A model generated the notes under the pieces. The model was not told the origin of the DNA. It ran no database searches and was given only the letters and a program-made list of their open reading frames with translations. Made by a program: the position numbers and the translations under genes. Positions 27,979 to 35,689 of a stretch of 64,000 nt of DNA are shown here, piece by piece; position 1 is the first letter of the stretch; every line of letters begins with the position of its first letter. This DNA comes from Mycolicibacterium palauense (GTDB lineage Bacteria; Actinomycetota; Actinomycetes; Mycobacteriales; Mycobacteriaceae): positions 1 through 64,000 of the forward strand of contig NZ_NVQF01000007.1 of NCBI RefSeq assembly GCF_002592005.1. Direction: 5' to 3'.

Positions 27979-28866
27979 TCACCAGGTGGGTGGGTTGTCG
28001 CAATGGCCCTCGGGTGGCTCCACCTGGACGGTGGCGTGCTCGAGGCCGCGCGCGGCCAGCACCGCGCGCGCGTCGTTGAGAACCCGAGTGGCGTCGTCGC
28101 AGCTGGTCAGGTGCGCGGTGGCCATGTCCTTGCCCGGCACCAGCGTCCACACGTGCAGGTCGTGCACGCCGGTCACGCCGTCGACCGCGGCCAGCGCCGA
28201 CCGCAGCTCCTCGACGTCGATGTGGTCCGGCGACGATTCGGACAGGATCCGCAGGGCCTGGCGGGCCAGGCCGATCGCGCGGGGCAGCACCCACAGCGCC
28301 ACCAGCACGGCCACCACGACGTCGGCGTAGGGCCAGCCGGTGGTCACGGTGACGATGCCGGCGACCAGCACACCGACGCTGCCGACGGTGTCGGCGACGA
28401 CCTCCATGTAGGCGCCCTTGACCGCGAGGCTCGTGTGCGAGTCCGACCGCAGCAGCAGGACCACGACGGCGTTGGCCAGCAGCCCCGCCAGCGCGACGAC
28501 GATCAGCGGCACGCCGGGCACGTCGGGGGCGTCGCCGATCCGTTCGACGGCCTCGTAGAGGATGAACCCGGCCACCCCGAGCAGCAGCGCGGCGTTGGCG
28601 ACCGCGGTGAACACCTCCGCGCGGTGCCAACCGTAGGTGCGCGTCTCCGAGGCCGGGCCGTGCCGGGCCAGCAGGACCGCGGTGAGCCCCATGAACATCG
28701 CGACGAGGTCGGTCAGCATGTGCCCGGCGTCGGCGAGCAGCGCGATGGAGTTGATCAGCAACGCGGTGGTCAGCTCGAGGATGAAGAACGCCGTCAACAC
28801 GCCCGCCGCGATGAGCATGCGGCTCACCCGGGTATCGCCGTGGCTGTGATCGTGTCCCGCACCCAT
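27979..28866 (-). CDS. cation diffusion facilitator (CDF) metal efflux transporter
   Basis: 295 residues. The His-rich N-terminus H-D-H-S-H-G-D is followed by six hydrophobic helices; TM2 has A-L-L-A-D-A-G-H-M-L-T-D and TM5 V-V-A-D-T-V-G-S-V-G-V-L, the HxxxD/DxxxD metal site of CDF carriers. The C-terminal cytoplasmic domain has G-V-H-D-L-H-V-W-T. It exports Zn2+/Co2+/Ni2+-type ions by proton exchange. ATG at 28866 is immediately preceded by a palindromic operator. It is the last intact host gene before the prophage. Confidence 0.9.
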   Translation of the reverse strand: MGAGHDHSHGDTRVSRMLIAAGVLTAFFILELTTALLINSIALLADAGHMLTDLVAMFMGLTAVLLARHGPASETRTYGWHRAEVFTAVANAALLLGVAGFILYEAVERIGDAPDVPGVPLIVVALAGLLANAVVVLLLRSDSHTSLAVKGAYMEVVADTVGSVGVLVAGIVTVTTGWPYADVVVAVLVALWVLPRAIGLARQALRILSESSPDHIDVEELRSALAAVDGVTGVHDLHVWTLVPGKDMATAHLTSCDDATRVLNDARAVLAARGLEHATVQVEPPEGHCDNPPTW

Positions 28867-28872
28867 GCCGAG

Positions 28873-28900
28873 CAATATATGCGGATTTCTGCATATATTG
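28873..28900. promoter_or_regulatory. palindromic metal-sensor-type operator upstream of the CDF gene
   Basis: CAATATATGC (28873-28882) and GCATATATTG (28891-28900) are perfect 10-bp complements with an 8-bp spacer, an AT-rich island in GC-rich DNA directly upstream of the efflux gene start. ArsR/SmtB-type metal sensors bind such AT-rich imperfect palindromes in front of CDF genes (family knowledge); the regulator itself is not in the window. Confidence 0.65.
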
Positions 28901-28916
28901 CAAGGGTCCTCGGGTC

Positions 28917-29069
28917 TCAGACCCAGGCGGACCAGAAACGGGTCAGCTGGCCGCCGACCGAGGCCAGGTAGGGCGGCACCCCGGAGAGCCCGAACGCGCC
29001 GTAGACGAGGTCGAAGAACCACGCGTTGAGCGGCGGGGCCACCAGCAGGATGAAGACCAGGAAGAATCT
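28917..29069 (-). pseudogene. C-terminal remnant of a host membrane-protein gene cut by prophage integration
   Basis: The last about 50 codons of a leftward gene: a hydrophobic segment (F-F-L-V-F-I-L-L-V-A-P-P-L-N-A-W-F-F) and ending F-W-S-A-W-V-stop. Codon use and GC match the host up to about 29,065; upstream of that the frame runs into phage DNA with no recognisable protein. The N-terminal part should lie beyond the right end of the prophage. I do not recognise the family. Confidence 0.6.
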
Positions 29070-29095
29070 GCTGTGACGGTTTGGACACTCTTCCC
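29055..29095. other. probable left attachment junction (attL) of the prophage
   Basis: Sequence composition and coding content switch here from host to phage, and a host reading frame is broken. The exact crossover dinucleotide cannot be set without the right junction or an uninterrupted strain. Confidence 0.5.
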
Positions 29096-29180
29096 ACCTA
29101 CTGGGTAGGTAGGCATGAGCGCGGGTGTCAGCCTGCGCTTTTGCGTGCCTACACGAGGCACGACAGGGAAGGGAACGACA

Positions 29181-29645
29181 ATGCGCATTCACAGCAACGT
29201 CTTGACTGAGCAGCACTTTTACGAGGCGGCCATCGCTGCCGGTGTGACAGTCGTTGGCGTCCACCGACACGGGTCTAGGTCACGGGAACGTGCCTATGAC
29301 TTCGGCATATCCGGCAGTGGGCGCAGTGGCGGCCAGTGGGGGCATCGGGACTACAAGTCCGCAACGTGGGATGAGTGGGGCATCTTTCTCGCACATCTGT
29401 TCGAAGTGGACCAAGATGCCCACACGGGCAAGCATGGCTATCTGTCGGCGGATCATTTCCACTGGGTGACAGGGGACCGATTCCGCTACCTCACGCCAGA
29501 TGGGCAGCACAAGCGTCACAACTGGCTCTCGGGAGACCATCGCGGCACGTCTGCGACCGGTTCCTACTGGGTCCAGTCGTGCGCCTGCGGTGCGATTCAA
29601 CGATCGGTAAAGCACGGCCATAGCTGGGCTGAGATTGCAGCCTAA
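29181..29645 (+). CDS. phage protein of unknown function
   Basis: 154 residues. ATG at 29181 follows CAGGGAAGGG; an upstream ATG at 29115 lies inside an inverted repeat and is rejected. Rich in His/Trp/Gly with a C-terminal Cys pair (S-C-A-C-G). No family recognised. First gene inside the prophage. Confidence 0.65.
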   Translation: MRIHSNVLTEQHFYEAAIAAGVTVVGVHRHGSRSRERAYDFGISGSGRSGGQWGHRDYKSATWDEWGIFLAHLFEVDQDAHTGKHGYLSADHFHWVTGDRFRYLTPDGQHKRHNWLSGDHRGTSATGSYWVQSCACGAIQRSVKHGHSWAEIAA

Positions 29646-29728
29646 CCGGGCAGGGTGAGCAGTAGTTAGCATTCCTAACTATTGCTCGCCTGGTGCGGTT
29701 AGACACCAACCATGGGAAGGGGATAGCG

Positions 29729-29995
29729 ATGCGTTACCTACTGACAACCAAGCTGTACGACGAAGACATCGTCACTAGCGAGTTCGACACGCGCGACGCG
29801 CTACTGGGTGAGCTAATGCAACTCAGCCGGGAGTGCCGTTGGTACTTCGACACCGCCGACCTAGACCCGGTTACGGGGACGTTCTTCGGTGGCATCTACC
29901 AACCGCGCACCGGTAAGGCCATTGGGATGTACAGCTACCGGGTGCACATGACGGAGTCCGACCGATTGCCGTCTGGTGCCGACATTCTGGGCTGA
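29729..29995 (+). CDS. small phage protein of unknown function
   Basis: 88 residues, acidic, with several aromatic residues. ATG preceded by ATGGGAAGGGG. Flanked on both sides by inverted-repeat cassettes, so probably an independent transcription/translation unit. Confidence 0.65.
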   Translation: MRYLLTTKLYDEDIVTSEFDTRDALLGELMQLSRECRWYFDTADLDPVTGTFFGGIYQPRTGKAIGMYSYRVHMTESDRLPSGADILG

Positions 29996-30100
29996 TCAGG
30001 CAGGGGAGGTTACAGGGGTAACTCTGTAACCTCCCTGGTGTGATTAGACACACGAACCTCCCCGAGCTTTCGACTTGGGGAGGGGGAAGGAGACAAACCG

Positions 30101-30187
30101 ATGATGACCCTAGAGGTAATCGGTTTGGTTCTCGCACTACCGCCGGCCATCTGGGCAACTTTCGAGCTGCTCAACCGTCGGAAGTAG
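30101..30187 (+). CDS. 28-residue membrane peptide
   Basis: The frame encodes M-M-T-L-E-V-I-G-L-V-L-A-L-P-P-A-I-W-A-T, then a polar tail ending R-R-K-stop: one transmembrane helix with a positive C-terminus. Preceded by GGAGGGGGAAGGAG. Its own inverted repeats bracket it. It may be a small membrane modulator, holin-like or exclusion peptide (inference). Confidence 0.55.
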   Translation: MMTLEVIGLVLALPPAIWATFELLNRRK

Positions 30188-30265
30188 TTGCGAGGCCCTG
30201 GTCACGGTTGTTACCGCAGCCGTGGCCAGGCTCCGACCCTCAATATACACGGGAAGGGTAGAACA

Positions 30266-30538
30266 ATGGCAATCAACACTGAGGGCCCTTGGGTTGACGT
30301 TGTGTTCCTGCAGGGCGACGACTACGACGAAATTGCAGACATGGGCATCGATGAGATGGCCGCACACATGGCTCAATGGGATGACGGACAGGAAACCGAT
30401 TACGCGCACACCCGCGAGGTTGCGTCGTGGGGATCTGATGACCGGCTTTACGAGGTCAACGTAGACGGCATCGATTACGTGATGTCCGCTAACTACGGTT
30501 TGGGCTACGCATCACTGAATCGCCGCCCGCTGGGTTAA
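30266..30538 (+). CDS. small acidic phage protein
   Basis: 90 residues, strongly acidic in the middle (G-D-D-Y-D-E-I-A-D). ATG follows ACGGGAAGGG. No family recognised. Confidence 0.65.
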   Translation: MAINTEGPWVDVVFLQGDDYDEIADMGIDEMAAHMAQWDDGQETDYAHTREVASWGSDDRLYEVNVDGIDYVMSANYGLGYASLNRRPLG

Positions 30539-30616
30539 GTCAACGGTAGGCACACAAACATGGGTGTTGTGTGCCTATAGATGGACTTAAACCATCAACA
30601 GGGAAGGGATGAAACA

Positions 30617-30952
30617 ATGGAGTACACAATCGGTGACGCGGCGGTGACTGTCGAACATGAAGGGTCGGACTTTGACCCTGATTTTCGCGCCTACCGTCAG
30701 CGATACACATACACCATTACCACACCCGAATGGCAGTATGTCGACAACGATATTCGTTCGGGCTGCGATGCTGAGGTGGATGTGGCCGATGCATCACGCA
30801 CACTATTCTCGTTTCTCAGTGCATGCGCTGAGTCTCGCAGCTACGGGGGCGGCGAGAACTATGACTTGTTCCCCGAACATGTTGGGGGATGGGCGGAAGA
30901 GAACAGCGACGAACTGTCGATGCTGTCGATTGATCCGGCGGAACTCGATTAG
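30617..30952 (+). CDS. small acidic phage protein
   Basis: 111 residues, acidic, Tyr-rich. ATG follows CAGGGAAGGGATG; the ATG at 30581 lies in the leader and is rejected. No family recognised. Confidence 0.65.
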   Translation: MEYTIGDAAVTVEHEGSDFDPDFRAYRQRYTYTITTPEWQYVDNDIRSGCDAEVDVADASRTLFSFLSACAESRSYGGGENYDLFPEHVGGWAEENSDELSMLSIDPAELD

Positions 30953-31049
30953 ATAGGGAGGGGATTACTTAGTTTCTCGCAGATGTATAGCGAACCTAGG
31001 TAATCCCTGCTGTACCTAATCAGGAAACATGGGAAGGGACTGGACAAAA

Positions 31050-31307
31050 ATGGATCCGAACGTAGCACTTGCTGAGGCATTAGCCGGAAACAGCCAAGCT
31101 GTCAAGGATTACAACGCGTGGATTCAGCGCGGAGGGTTCGCGTCGCGCGTGTCAATTGACCCCGAAACTGATCTATTCATGCGCGGCGTTAAATACGCTG
31201 AGGTCCGATGGATCGGACGCAAGTATGTGACCTTGACCGAAGAAACGGTTCGCGGTCGCTACACTGGCAAGCTTTCCAGGGATCGGGTTACTCCAATTGG
31301 CAACTAG
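31050..31307 (+). CDS. small phage protein of unknown function
   Basis: 85 residues. ATG at 31050 follows ATGGGAAGGGAC at the spacing seen elsewhere, so it is chosen over the in-frame ATG at 31029 that overlaps the motif. The C-terminal half is basic with beta-strand-like alternation. Confidence 0.6.
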   Translation: MDPNVALAEALAGNSQAVKDYNAWIQRGGFASRVSIDPETDLFMRGVKYAEVRWIGRKYVTLTEETVRGRYTGKLSRDRVTPIGN

Positions 31308-31381
31308 ACAGGGAGGATGGCACGCGAGCATCGTTGTTCGCGTGCCGTCTGCTGTGTCTAGCAGCGCATACACGGGATCGG

Positions 31382-31462
31382 GTGGGTTACCGCTCGGGTC
31401 GTGAGATCAATGCACTAGTGGACAGGCTGGCTATGTCTGGCCTGAGGTGGCGCAAGGTCTAA
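31382..31462 (+). CDS. possible 26-residue peptide
   Basis: A GTG-started frame of 26 codons (ends L-R-W-R-K-V-stop) follows a degenerate cassette (ACACGGGATCGGG). The motif sits unusually close to the start, so this may be a decayed gene. Confidence 0.3.
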   Translation: MGYRSGREINALVDRLAMSGLRWRKV

Positions 31463-31558
31463 GCGCCGCGCACTACATGCGGAGTCTTGGGCCGGCGAGC
31501 GACACGTCGTCCCAGCTGCGGTAGTCGAACTCGATAAGTCTGGGAGGGTGTACGCCTA

Positions 31559-31681
31559 ATGGTGTGCGTGGAGTGTTACTCAGCCGAAGCTGCTCCCGGT
31601 GATGACTTGTGTGACTTGTGTAAAGAGATCCGCGAGCGTGAGGCACGCGAAGATCTAGAGGAACTGAGACAACGAGTGTGA
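31559..31681 (+). CDS. 40-residue zinc-ribbon-like peptide
   Basis: M-V-C-V-E-C near the start and C-D-L-C about 15 residues on give two CxxC knuckles, then a charged helix (K-E-I-R-E-R-E-A-R-E). Preceded by GGGAGGG. Probably a tiny zinc-binding protein; partner unknown. Confidence 0.55.
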   Translation: MVCVECYSAEAAPGDDLCDLCKEIREREAREDLEELRQRV

Positions 31682-31760
31682 GTAGGGAGGGTGAGTCACA
31701 GACTTGTGCTGTGACTTGCCTGCTGTACTCACAGCAACACACACGGGAAGGGAAGTCACC

Positions 31761-31958
31761 ATGATTGTTTGGCTAGTGGCTATCAATCATCACGCAAGCG
31801 GGTTGAACGCTACAGCGCACAGGACTCAGGTCGACGCGTTCGCGTATCTTCGCCAGCTCTATGCGGTGCCTGATTATCTGGCATTGCAGGATGTATTGGG
31901 CTGGATCGGCGCGAATAGCGACGATGATGTCCTGGTCGACTATGACGAGATCACCTGA
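31761..31958 (+). CDS. small phage protein of unknown function
   Basis: 65 residues. ATG follows ACGGGAAGGGAAG. Hydrophobic N-terminus (M-I-V-W-L-V-A-I) and an acidic C-terminus. No family recognised. Confidence 0.6.
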   Translation: MIVWLVAINHHASGLNATAHRTQVDAFAYLRQLYAVPDYLALQDVLGWIGANSDDDVLVDYDEIT

Positions 31959-32050
31959 GCATGGAGGGGGTTGCACGGCTGTGGGTATGACCTGCATCCG
32001 CGCATCCCCTGCTGTCAGCTCAGGCAGCACACACGCGGGAAGGGACGAAC

Positions 32051-32131
32051 ATGAACGTAGACATTCGGGAACCGAAGTCCACCACAGCACCTACACACGG
32101 AGAAGAGCCCATCGGCCTGCATGGTCGGTGA
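32051..32131 (+). CDS. possible 26-residue peptide
   Basis: ATG eight bases after CGGGAAGGG; 26 codons, then TGA inside the following inverted repeat. It could be a regulatory leader peptide or a decayed gene. Confidence 0.4.
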   Translation: MNVDIREPKSTTAPTHGEEPIGLHGR

Positions 32132-32175
32132 GCTCTTTGCTGTCGGTAGGCAGCGCACACGGGAAGGGGTTAACC

Positions 32176-32298
32176 ATGGAACATGACGAGGATCCGGAAA
32201 CTTACGAAGTTACTCCGGAGATCATGGCAGCCATAGACGTTCTGGCGAACACTCAGAGGTGGTCCGTCAAGGATAACGTGACGGGCGATTGGTACTGA
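32176..32298 (+). CDS. 40-residue acidic peptide
   Basis: ATG follows CGGGAAGGGG. Begins M-E-H-D-E-D-P-E-T-Y; ends T-G-D-W-Y. No family recognised; the cassette supports expression. Confidence 0.55.
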   Translation: MEHDEDPETYEVTPEIMAAIDVLANTQRWSVKDNVTGDWY

Positions 32299-32356
32299 TC
32301 AGATCGGTGCCATGCAACCGACGAAAAAGGTCAAACACACTGGAAGGGAACGGCAA

Positions 32357-32530
32357 ATGGACATTCCTCATGACATACCACAACAAATCGAGATAGTGAA
32401 GCTGGCCAAAGCTGGCGACGACGCGGCGATCGAAGCGATCAACGCACTCCCCGATGGGTCTTGGATGCGTAACGCGCTCGCTGACCCGGGATGGCCAGAG
32501 TCACCACGCAGGTACCCAACCTACGCGTGA
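32357..32530 (+). CDS. 57-residue phage protein
   Basis: ATG follows CTGGAAGGGA. Helical N-terminal half (I-E-I-V-K-L-A-K-A-G-D-D), Pro/Arg-rich tail. No family recognised. Confidence 0.6.
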   Translation: MDIPHDIPQQIEIVKLAKAGDDAAIEAINALPDGSWMRNALADPGWPESPRRYPTYA

Positions 32531-32610
32531 TGACGAAATGCACTGGTGAGTAGGCAGGGGACACAGCGGGGGTAACTCGTTGTGTGCCTGGTGTGCTCAC
32601 ACCTAGGGTG

Positions 32611-32725
32611 AGAGTCGACTTATGGGCGCCAAGTGGCTTGCAGTGACTCACTGTGCGCGGCAACCCCTTCCCCCGCTTGCGGCGGTGGGTTATTCGCCAC
32701 CTGGCACCTTTATGTCGACTCTGAC
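32611..32725. repeat. longest intergenic inverted repeat
   Basis: A left arm starting GAGAGTCGACTTATGG and a right arm ending TTTATGTCGACTCT pair over about 25 bases, with an inner CCAAGTGGC/GCCACCTGG pairing; the loop is about 50 bases. It lies 30 bp upstream of the 32754 gene start. No open frame inside is supported. Confidence 0.6.
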
Positions 32726-32753
32726 TCTGTTAATAGTGGGAAGGGGTCAGGGA

Positions 32754-33035
32754 ATGTTTATCAGGAATTTCGCACGTCACGGCGGCCACGAGTTTGTCCG
32801 CTCGGGTAAACGGTGGCCGTACGCCATAATCATGACCATAAAAGACTCGAGTACGGGCGAGCTGGGCGCAACAGTGCAGTGGGCTAGCACACTCGAACGT
32901 GCAGAGAGGCAGTACAACGCCGACATGTCACGATGGACCCGGGTTCGCAACGGTGAGTCATTGCGCGGCTTGTACTCGACGGCCTTCTATCAGAGCGTGA
33001 CCGACATTGTGATTGTCGGAACAACTACTGAGTAG
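32754..33035 (+). CDS. phage protein of unknown function
   Basis: 93 residues, basic. ATG follows GTGGGAAGGGGTCAGG; upstream in-frame ATGs fall in the hairpin and are rejected. No family recognised. Confidence 0.6.
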   Translation: MFIRNFARHGGHEFVRSGKRWPYAIIMTIKDSSTGELGATVQWASTLERAERQYNADMSRWTRVRNGESLRGLYSTAFYQSVTDIVIVGTTTE

Positions 33036-33113
33036 GCAGGGTGCACAGCAGTTCTTCGGACCTGTTGTGCGCCTGGTGGATTCACGACCATCAACACTAG
33101 GAAAGGGAGAACA

Positions 33114-33797
33114 TTGGACAAGAAACAGAAGGTGACCGACAAGGTTGCCAAACTGCTACGCCAAGCCGAGGACGTGGCCGGGACACCCGAAGAGTCGGTG
33201 TTCCAAGCCAAAGCGTTCGAACTGCTGGCGAAGTACGGGTTGGACATGGCGCAGGTGGACGCCAAGCGCGCGAACCTAGACATCTCCGATATGCCTGACG
33301 CGATCCAGTGGGCCGCAAACCTCACCGGCACATACCAGTCCGCGCAACTGCTGCTGCTGAACGGAATCGCAAGAGCTCTGCACTGCCGGTGCGTCTGCAC
33401 CCGCACTAACAGTTCGTACGTGGTGAACGTCTTCGGGATGGAACGGCACATCGAGCGTGTGAAGTTCCTGTGGGGCATCCTGCAGCCGCAGATGATGCGA
33501 CAGGTCAAGTTGGCACACCCCGGATACTACGGTGGCGGTGTCAAGTCCTATCGGCGGGCATGGATTGCCGGGTTCGCCAACACGATCGGTCAACGCGTGC
33601 GGGAACAGGAAGACAAGGCTGTGACCGCGGCCGGTGCCCTCGTGCTCTACAAGGGGGACTCGCAGCGCGCCGAGGCTGCACTTCAGAAGGCATTCCCTGA
33701 GGCTCGCGACAAGCGGCAGTCGAACTACAACCGCAGTGGTTGGGAGGCCGGCGCCGCCGCTGGACGGAGCGCGCAATTCAATCGGGCTATCGCTTAA
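33114..33797 (+). CDS. DUF2786 family protein
   Basis: 227 residues with a TTG start after AGGAAAGGGAGAAC. The N-terminal 45 residues match the DUF2786 pattern (K-V-A-K-L-L-R-Q-A-E ... A-K-A-F-E-L-L-A-K-Y-G-L). A longer domain follows with Cys/Arg-rich and helical segments. The family is common in actinophages and their hosts; function unknown. Confidence 0.75.
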   Translation: MDKKQKVTDKVAKLLRQAEDVAGTPEESVFQAKAFELLAKYGLDMAQVDAKRANLDISDMPDAIQWAANLTGTYQSAQLLLLNGIARALHCRCVCTRTNSSYVVNVFGMERHIERVKFLWGILQPQMMRQVKLAHPGYYGGGVKSYRRAWIAGFANTIGQRVREQEDKAVTAAGALVLYKGDSQRAEAALQKAFPEARDKRQSNYNRSGWEAGAAAGRSAQFNRAIA

Positions 33798-33811
33798 AGG
33801 GGGTGTGTTCC

Positions 33812-33877
33812 ATGTGGTTCTGGATTCTGTTGGGGATCGTGTTCGCCTGCTGGCAGGTGCTCGGTCCCAAGCTCTAG
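33812..33877 (+). CDS. 21-residue membrane peptide
   Basis: M-W-F-W-I-L-L-G-I-V-F-A-C-W-Q-V-L-G-P-K-L: a single hydrophobic helix. AAAGGGGG lies 8-14 bases upstream. Sits between the DUF2786 gene and a terminator. Confidence 0.5.
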   Translation: MWFWILLGIVFACWQVLGPKL

Positions 33878-33894
33878 ACCCCGCGAGGTAGGAG

Positions 33895-33927
33895 AGCCCG
33901 TCAGTCGAGTACTGGCGGGCTTTCTGG
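33895..33927 (+). terminator. rho-independent terminator
   Basis: AGCCCGTCAG and CTGGCGGGCT pair (one G-T) around a 7-base loop, followed by TTTCTGGT. Ends the small-gene series; the next operon starts at 34002. Confidence 0.65.
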
Positions 33928-33937
33928 TCTCTCGGGA

Positions 33938-33970
33938 CCGTTTCACCAGGTCACGGGGTGAAACAGGTAC
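33938..33970. promoter_or_regulatory. pair of GTGAAACAGG-type sites, candidate repressor operators
   Basis: CCGTTTCACCAGG (reverse orientation) and GGGGTGAAACAGGTA (forward) face each other 32-64 bp upstream of the 34002 start. The same core recurs across the phage region. Confidence 0.55.
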
Positions 33971-34001
33971 GGACATAGATTCACAAAGCGAAGGGAGAAC
34001 G

Positions 34002-34217
34002 ATGTCACTACATGTAGACGGGCCGAGCTGGGCGCACTGCGACCGATGCGGCTACTACCACAACGAGTCCATCGACTGCACGTATGACCCGTTCGATGAC
34101 ATGTGGGAGTGCGTCGGGTGTGAGGCCCTGATCTCTCGGGGCGATTGGTGCGAGGACTGCGCTGGCATGGAGTCATTCGCTCACTACCTACAGGAGACAG
34201 GGAGGGCATACCAGTGA
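34002..34217 (+). CDS. zinc-ribbon-like phage protein
   Basis: 71 residues with seven Cys: H-C-D-R-C-G, I-D-C, W-E-C-V-G-C and W-C-E-D-C. Two zinc knuckles are likely. First gene of a tightly coupled rightward operon; GAAGGGAGAACG precedes the ATG. Its stop overlaps the next GTG. Confidence 0.65.
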   Translation: MSLHVDGPSWAHCDRCGYYHNESIDCTYDPFDDMWECVGCEALISRGDWCEDCAGMESFAHYLQETGRAYQ

Positions 34218-34369
34218 AGGTTGAGTTGACCGCCGAGGAAGCTGGCGTGGTGCAGTATGCGCTCGAAACGCAGGCCGTCCGGTACAGCTATGACCCGTAC
34301 TACAAGGCGCAGCGGTCACTTGGGCGTATCTGCGAGACGGTGGCTGCCCGGATAGCTGAGGCGTCATGA
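34214..34369 (+). CDS. small phage protein of unknown function
   Basis: 51 residues, GTG start overlapping the upstream stop (GTGA); mostly helical (L-T-A-E-E-A-G-V-V-Q-Y-A-L). Translationally coupled on both sides. Confidence 0.6.
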   Translation: MKVELTAEEAGVVQYALETQAVRYSYDPYYKAQRSLGRICETVAARIAEAS

Positions 34370-34440
34370 GGTACGCGTGGGCGTTGTATGCGTCACTGCC
34401 GGCATGGATTGCGGTCCTCACGTATCTGGTGGCTTCATGA
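34366..34440 (+). CDS. 24-residue membrane peptide
   Basis: ATGA overlaps both upstream and downstream. Sequence M-R-Y-A-W-A-L-Y-A-S-L-P-A-W-I-A-V-L then T-Y-L-V-A-S: one transmembrane helix. Confidence 0.5.
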   Translation: MRYAWALYASLPAWIAVLTYLVAS

Positions 34441-34673
34441 GTAGTGGCGATCTGGAGGTGTGCGAATCAAACCGCCTCCTCTGGCAGATCAAGGCTATCG
34501 GGGCCAGGGCGCGCGGCGACTTCGAGGAGGAGTCCGCGGCGCTGCAGGCACTTCGCATTCTCGACACCACCTGTCCTCGCTGTACTGAGAGGCCGTCACT
34601 GGTCTACGACGGCGAGACTGGCCAAAGGCTGCCAGTTTGCAATGGGCCCAACGGTTGTGGGTACGGGACATGA
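34437..34673 (+). CDS. zinc-ribbon phage protein
   Basis: 78 residues; C-terminal C-P-R-C ... C-N-G-P-N-G-C-G-Y-G is a classic zinc ribbon. ATGA overlaps with both neighbours. Confidence 0.65.
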   Translation: MSSGDLEVCESNRLLWQIKAIGARARGDFEEESAALQALRILDTTCPRCTERPSLVYDGETGQRLPVCNGPNGCGYGT

Positions 34674-34966
34674 ACACGAAGCGCAGGTGTAAGCCGGAGA
34701 CCGATGACCGCATATACGAGTTCCACATTCCTGGGCGTACGACCCTTATCCCAGGGACCGAGGTATCCATTCAGGGCAAGCGTGGTCGGTACCGATTCCG
34801 CTACGCACGCAAGACATCCCAGGGCAAGGATGAACTCACCTTCGTTGGCGGGCGGCTCGACGGCCAGGGGGAGAAGTTTGTGTCCGTCTACCCCGAGCGG
34901 GTGGCGCGGGTGCACCGAACCGGCAAGACGTTAGTGAGCATCACGAAAGAGAAGTCCGGCAAATGA
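34670..34966 (+). CDS. small basic phage protein
   Basis: 98 residues, basic, with beta-rich text (V-S-I-Q-G-K-R-G-R-Y-R-F-R-Y) like a small OB/SH3-type nucleic-acid-binding fold. This is inference from composition only. Confidence 0.6.
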   Translation: MNTKRRCKPETDDRIYEFHIPGRTTLIPGTEVSIQGKRGRYRFRYARKTSQGKDELTFVGGRLDGQGEKFVSVYPERVARVHRTGKTLVSITKEKSGK

Positions 34967-34985
34967 GACTTGCCAGGGGAGGACA

Positions 34986-35159
34986 ATGAACGGACCCCGC
35001 AACCCGCGGTCAAACGAGAACCACCTCCCCGGCACCAAACTTCCGATAGGCGGGACAGACCATGCCCCCCGCACACTTCGCGGTCGACACTACCGCCCTC
35101 GCCTACCGGAACAACCACGAAAACAGAAGGGATCAAACAAATGTCACTGTCCACACTGA
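34986..35159 (+). CDS. possible small basic protein with C-terminal Cys/His
   Basis: An ATG frame of about 57 codons, very rich in Pro/Arg/Asn, ending N-K-C-H-C-P-H-stop; it overlaps the next gene start. The preceding ATG at 34963 gives only an 8-codon frame (M-R-L-A-R-G-G-Q). Shares an R-L-A...G-T-K-L module with 35602; see findings. Confidence 0.3.
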   Translation: MNGPRNPRSNENHLPGTKLPIGGTDHAPRTLRGRHYRPRLPEQPRKQKGSNKCHCPH

Positions 35160-35605
35160 TCAATCAGGTAATCGAAGAGCACCCCCTGTCGAACCCGTGG
35201 GATGTGGCCGAGATGGTCGCGAAGCTCACCCCCGACGATGACGCCCGCGCGTTCTACGTCGAAGCACTGGTGCCCAGTGTGCGAATCGCGCTGGCCAACA
35301 AGCGAAACGCGGCGATCAGTGCGACGCGGCGAACACAGTCCGGATCGCGGCGTCCACAGTCGAGCAAGGTCGACCGGGTGCGTGACGCATGGCAGGCGGC
35401 ACTTAACGCCCTGGTGGCTGTCGGTAGCAATGAGTGGAAGCCGCTACGGGAGTGCACCGCCGAAGATCTGCGGGTTGTTATCGATGGGCGGATGCGCCAT
35501 ATCGAGTCGGTGCGCAGTCAGGTGTCGTATTACGAACGCTTGGTTGATGCGCTGATGGATCAGGATGTGTCGACGGTGGGTGAGCTGTCGGGCCCGGTTT
35601 CATGA
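35141..35605 (+). CDS. phage protein of unknown function
   Basis: 154 residues, helical. ATG at 35141 follows AGAAGGGATC; the open frame upstream is Pro/Arg-rich and unlike coding sequence. C-terminal helices could form a coiled coil (V-R-S-Q-V-S-Y-Y-E-R-L-V). Confidence 0.65.
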   Translation: MSLSTLINQVIEEHPLSNPWDVAEMVAKLTPDDDARAFYVEALVPSVRIALANKRNAAISATRRTQSGSRRPQSSKVDRVRDAWQAALNALVAVGSNEWKPLRECTAEDLRVVIDGRMRHIESVRSQVSYYERLVDALMDQDVSTVGELSGPVS

Positions 35606-35689
35606 GACTTGCCGAGCTGGGACAATCACCAACCACCGCAGTTTGCAGCTGCGGCCATGTGGCGCGCACCCGGCTCGGCACCAAACTTG

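Larger units (their letters stand above)
29109..33110. repeat. dispersed intergenic cassette: inverted repeat plus GGGAAGGG start-associated motif
   Basis: Almost every gap between the small phage genes holds (i) an inverted repeat whose sequence differs but whose structure is kept, and (ii) ACAC/AACA-(C)GGGAAGGG 5-12 bases before the next start. Repeats seen: 29109-29152, 29651-29692, 30001-30037 (about 14-bp stem), 30057-30083, 30197-30230, 30547-30577 (perfect 11-bp stem), 30961-31007, 31316-31349, 31694-31716, 32104-32137, 32548-32590, 32611-32725 (longest) and 33033-33085. Stems are often framed by AGGCAGGG...CCTGGTGTG. The layout recalls start-associated sequences of cluster K mycobacteriophages, but the sequence is different. 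Confidence 0.75.

Noticed and set aside
29109..33110. CRISPR array in the regularly spaced repeats
   Set aside because: Repeats differ in sequence, spacers are genes, and there are no cas genes.
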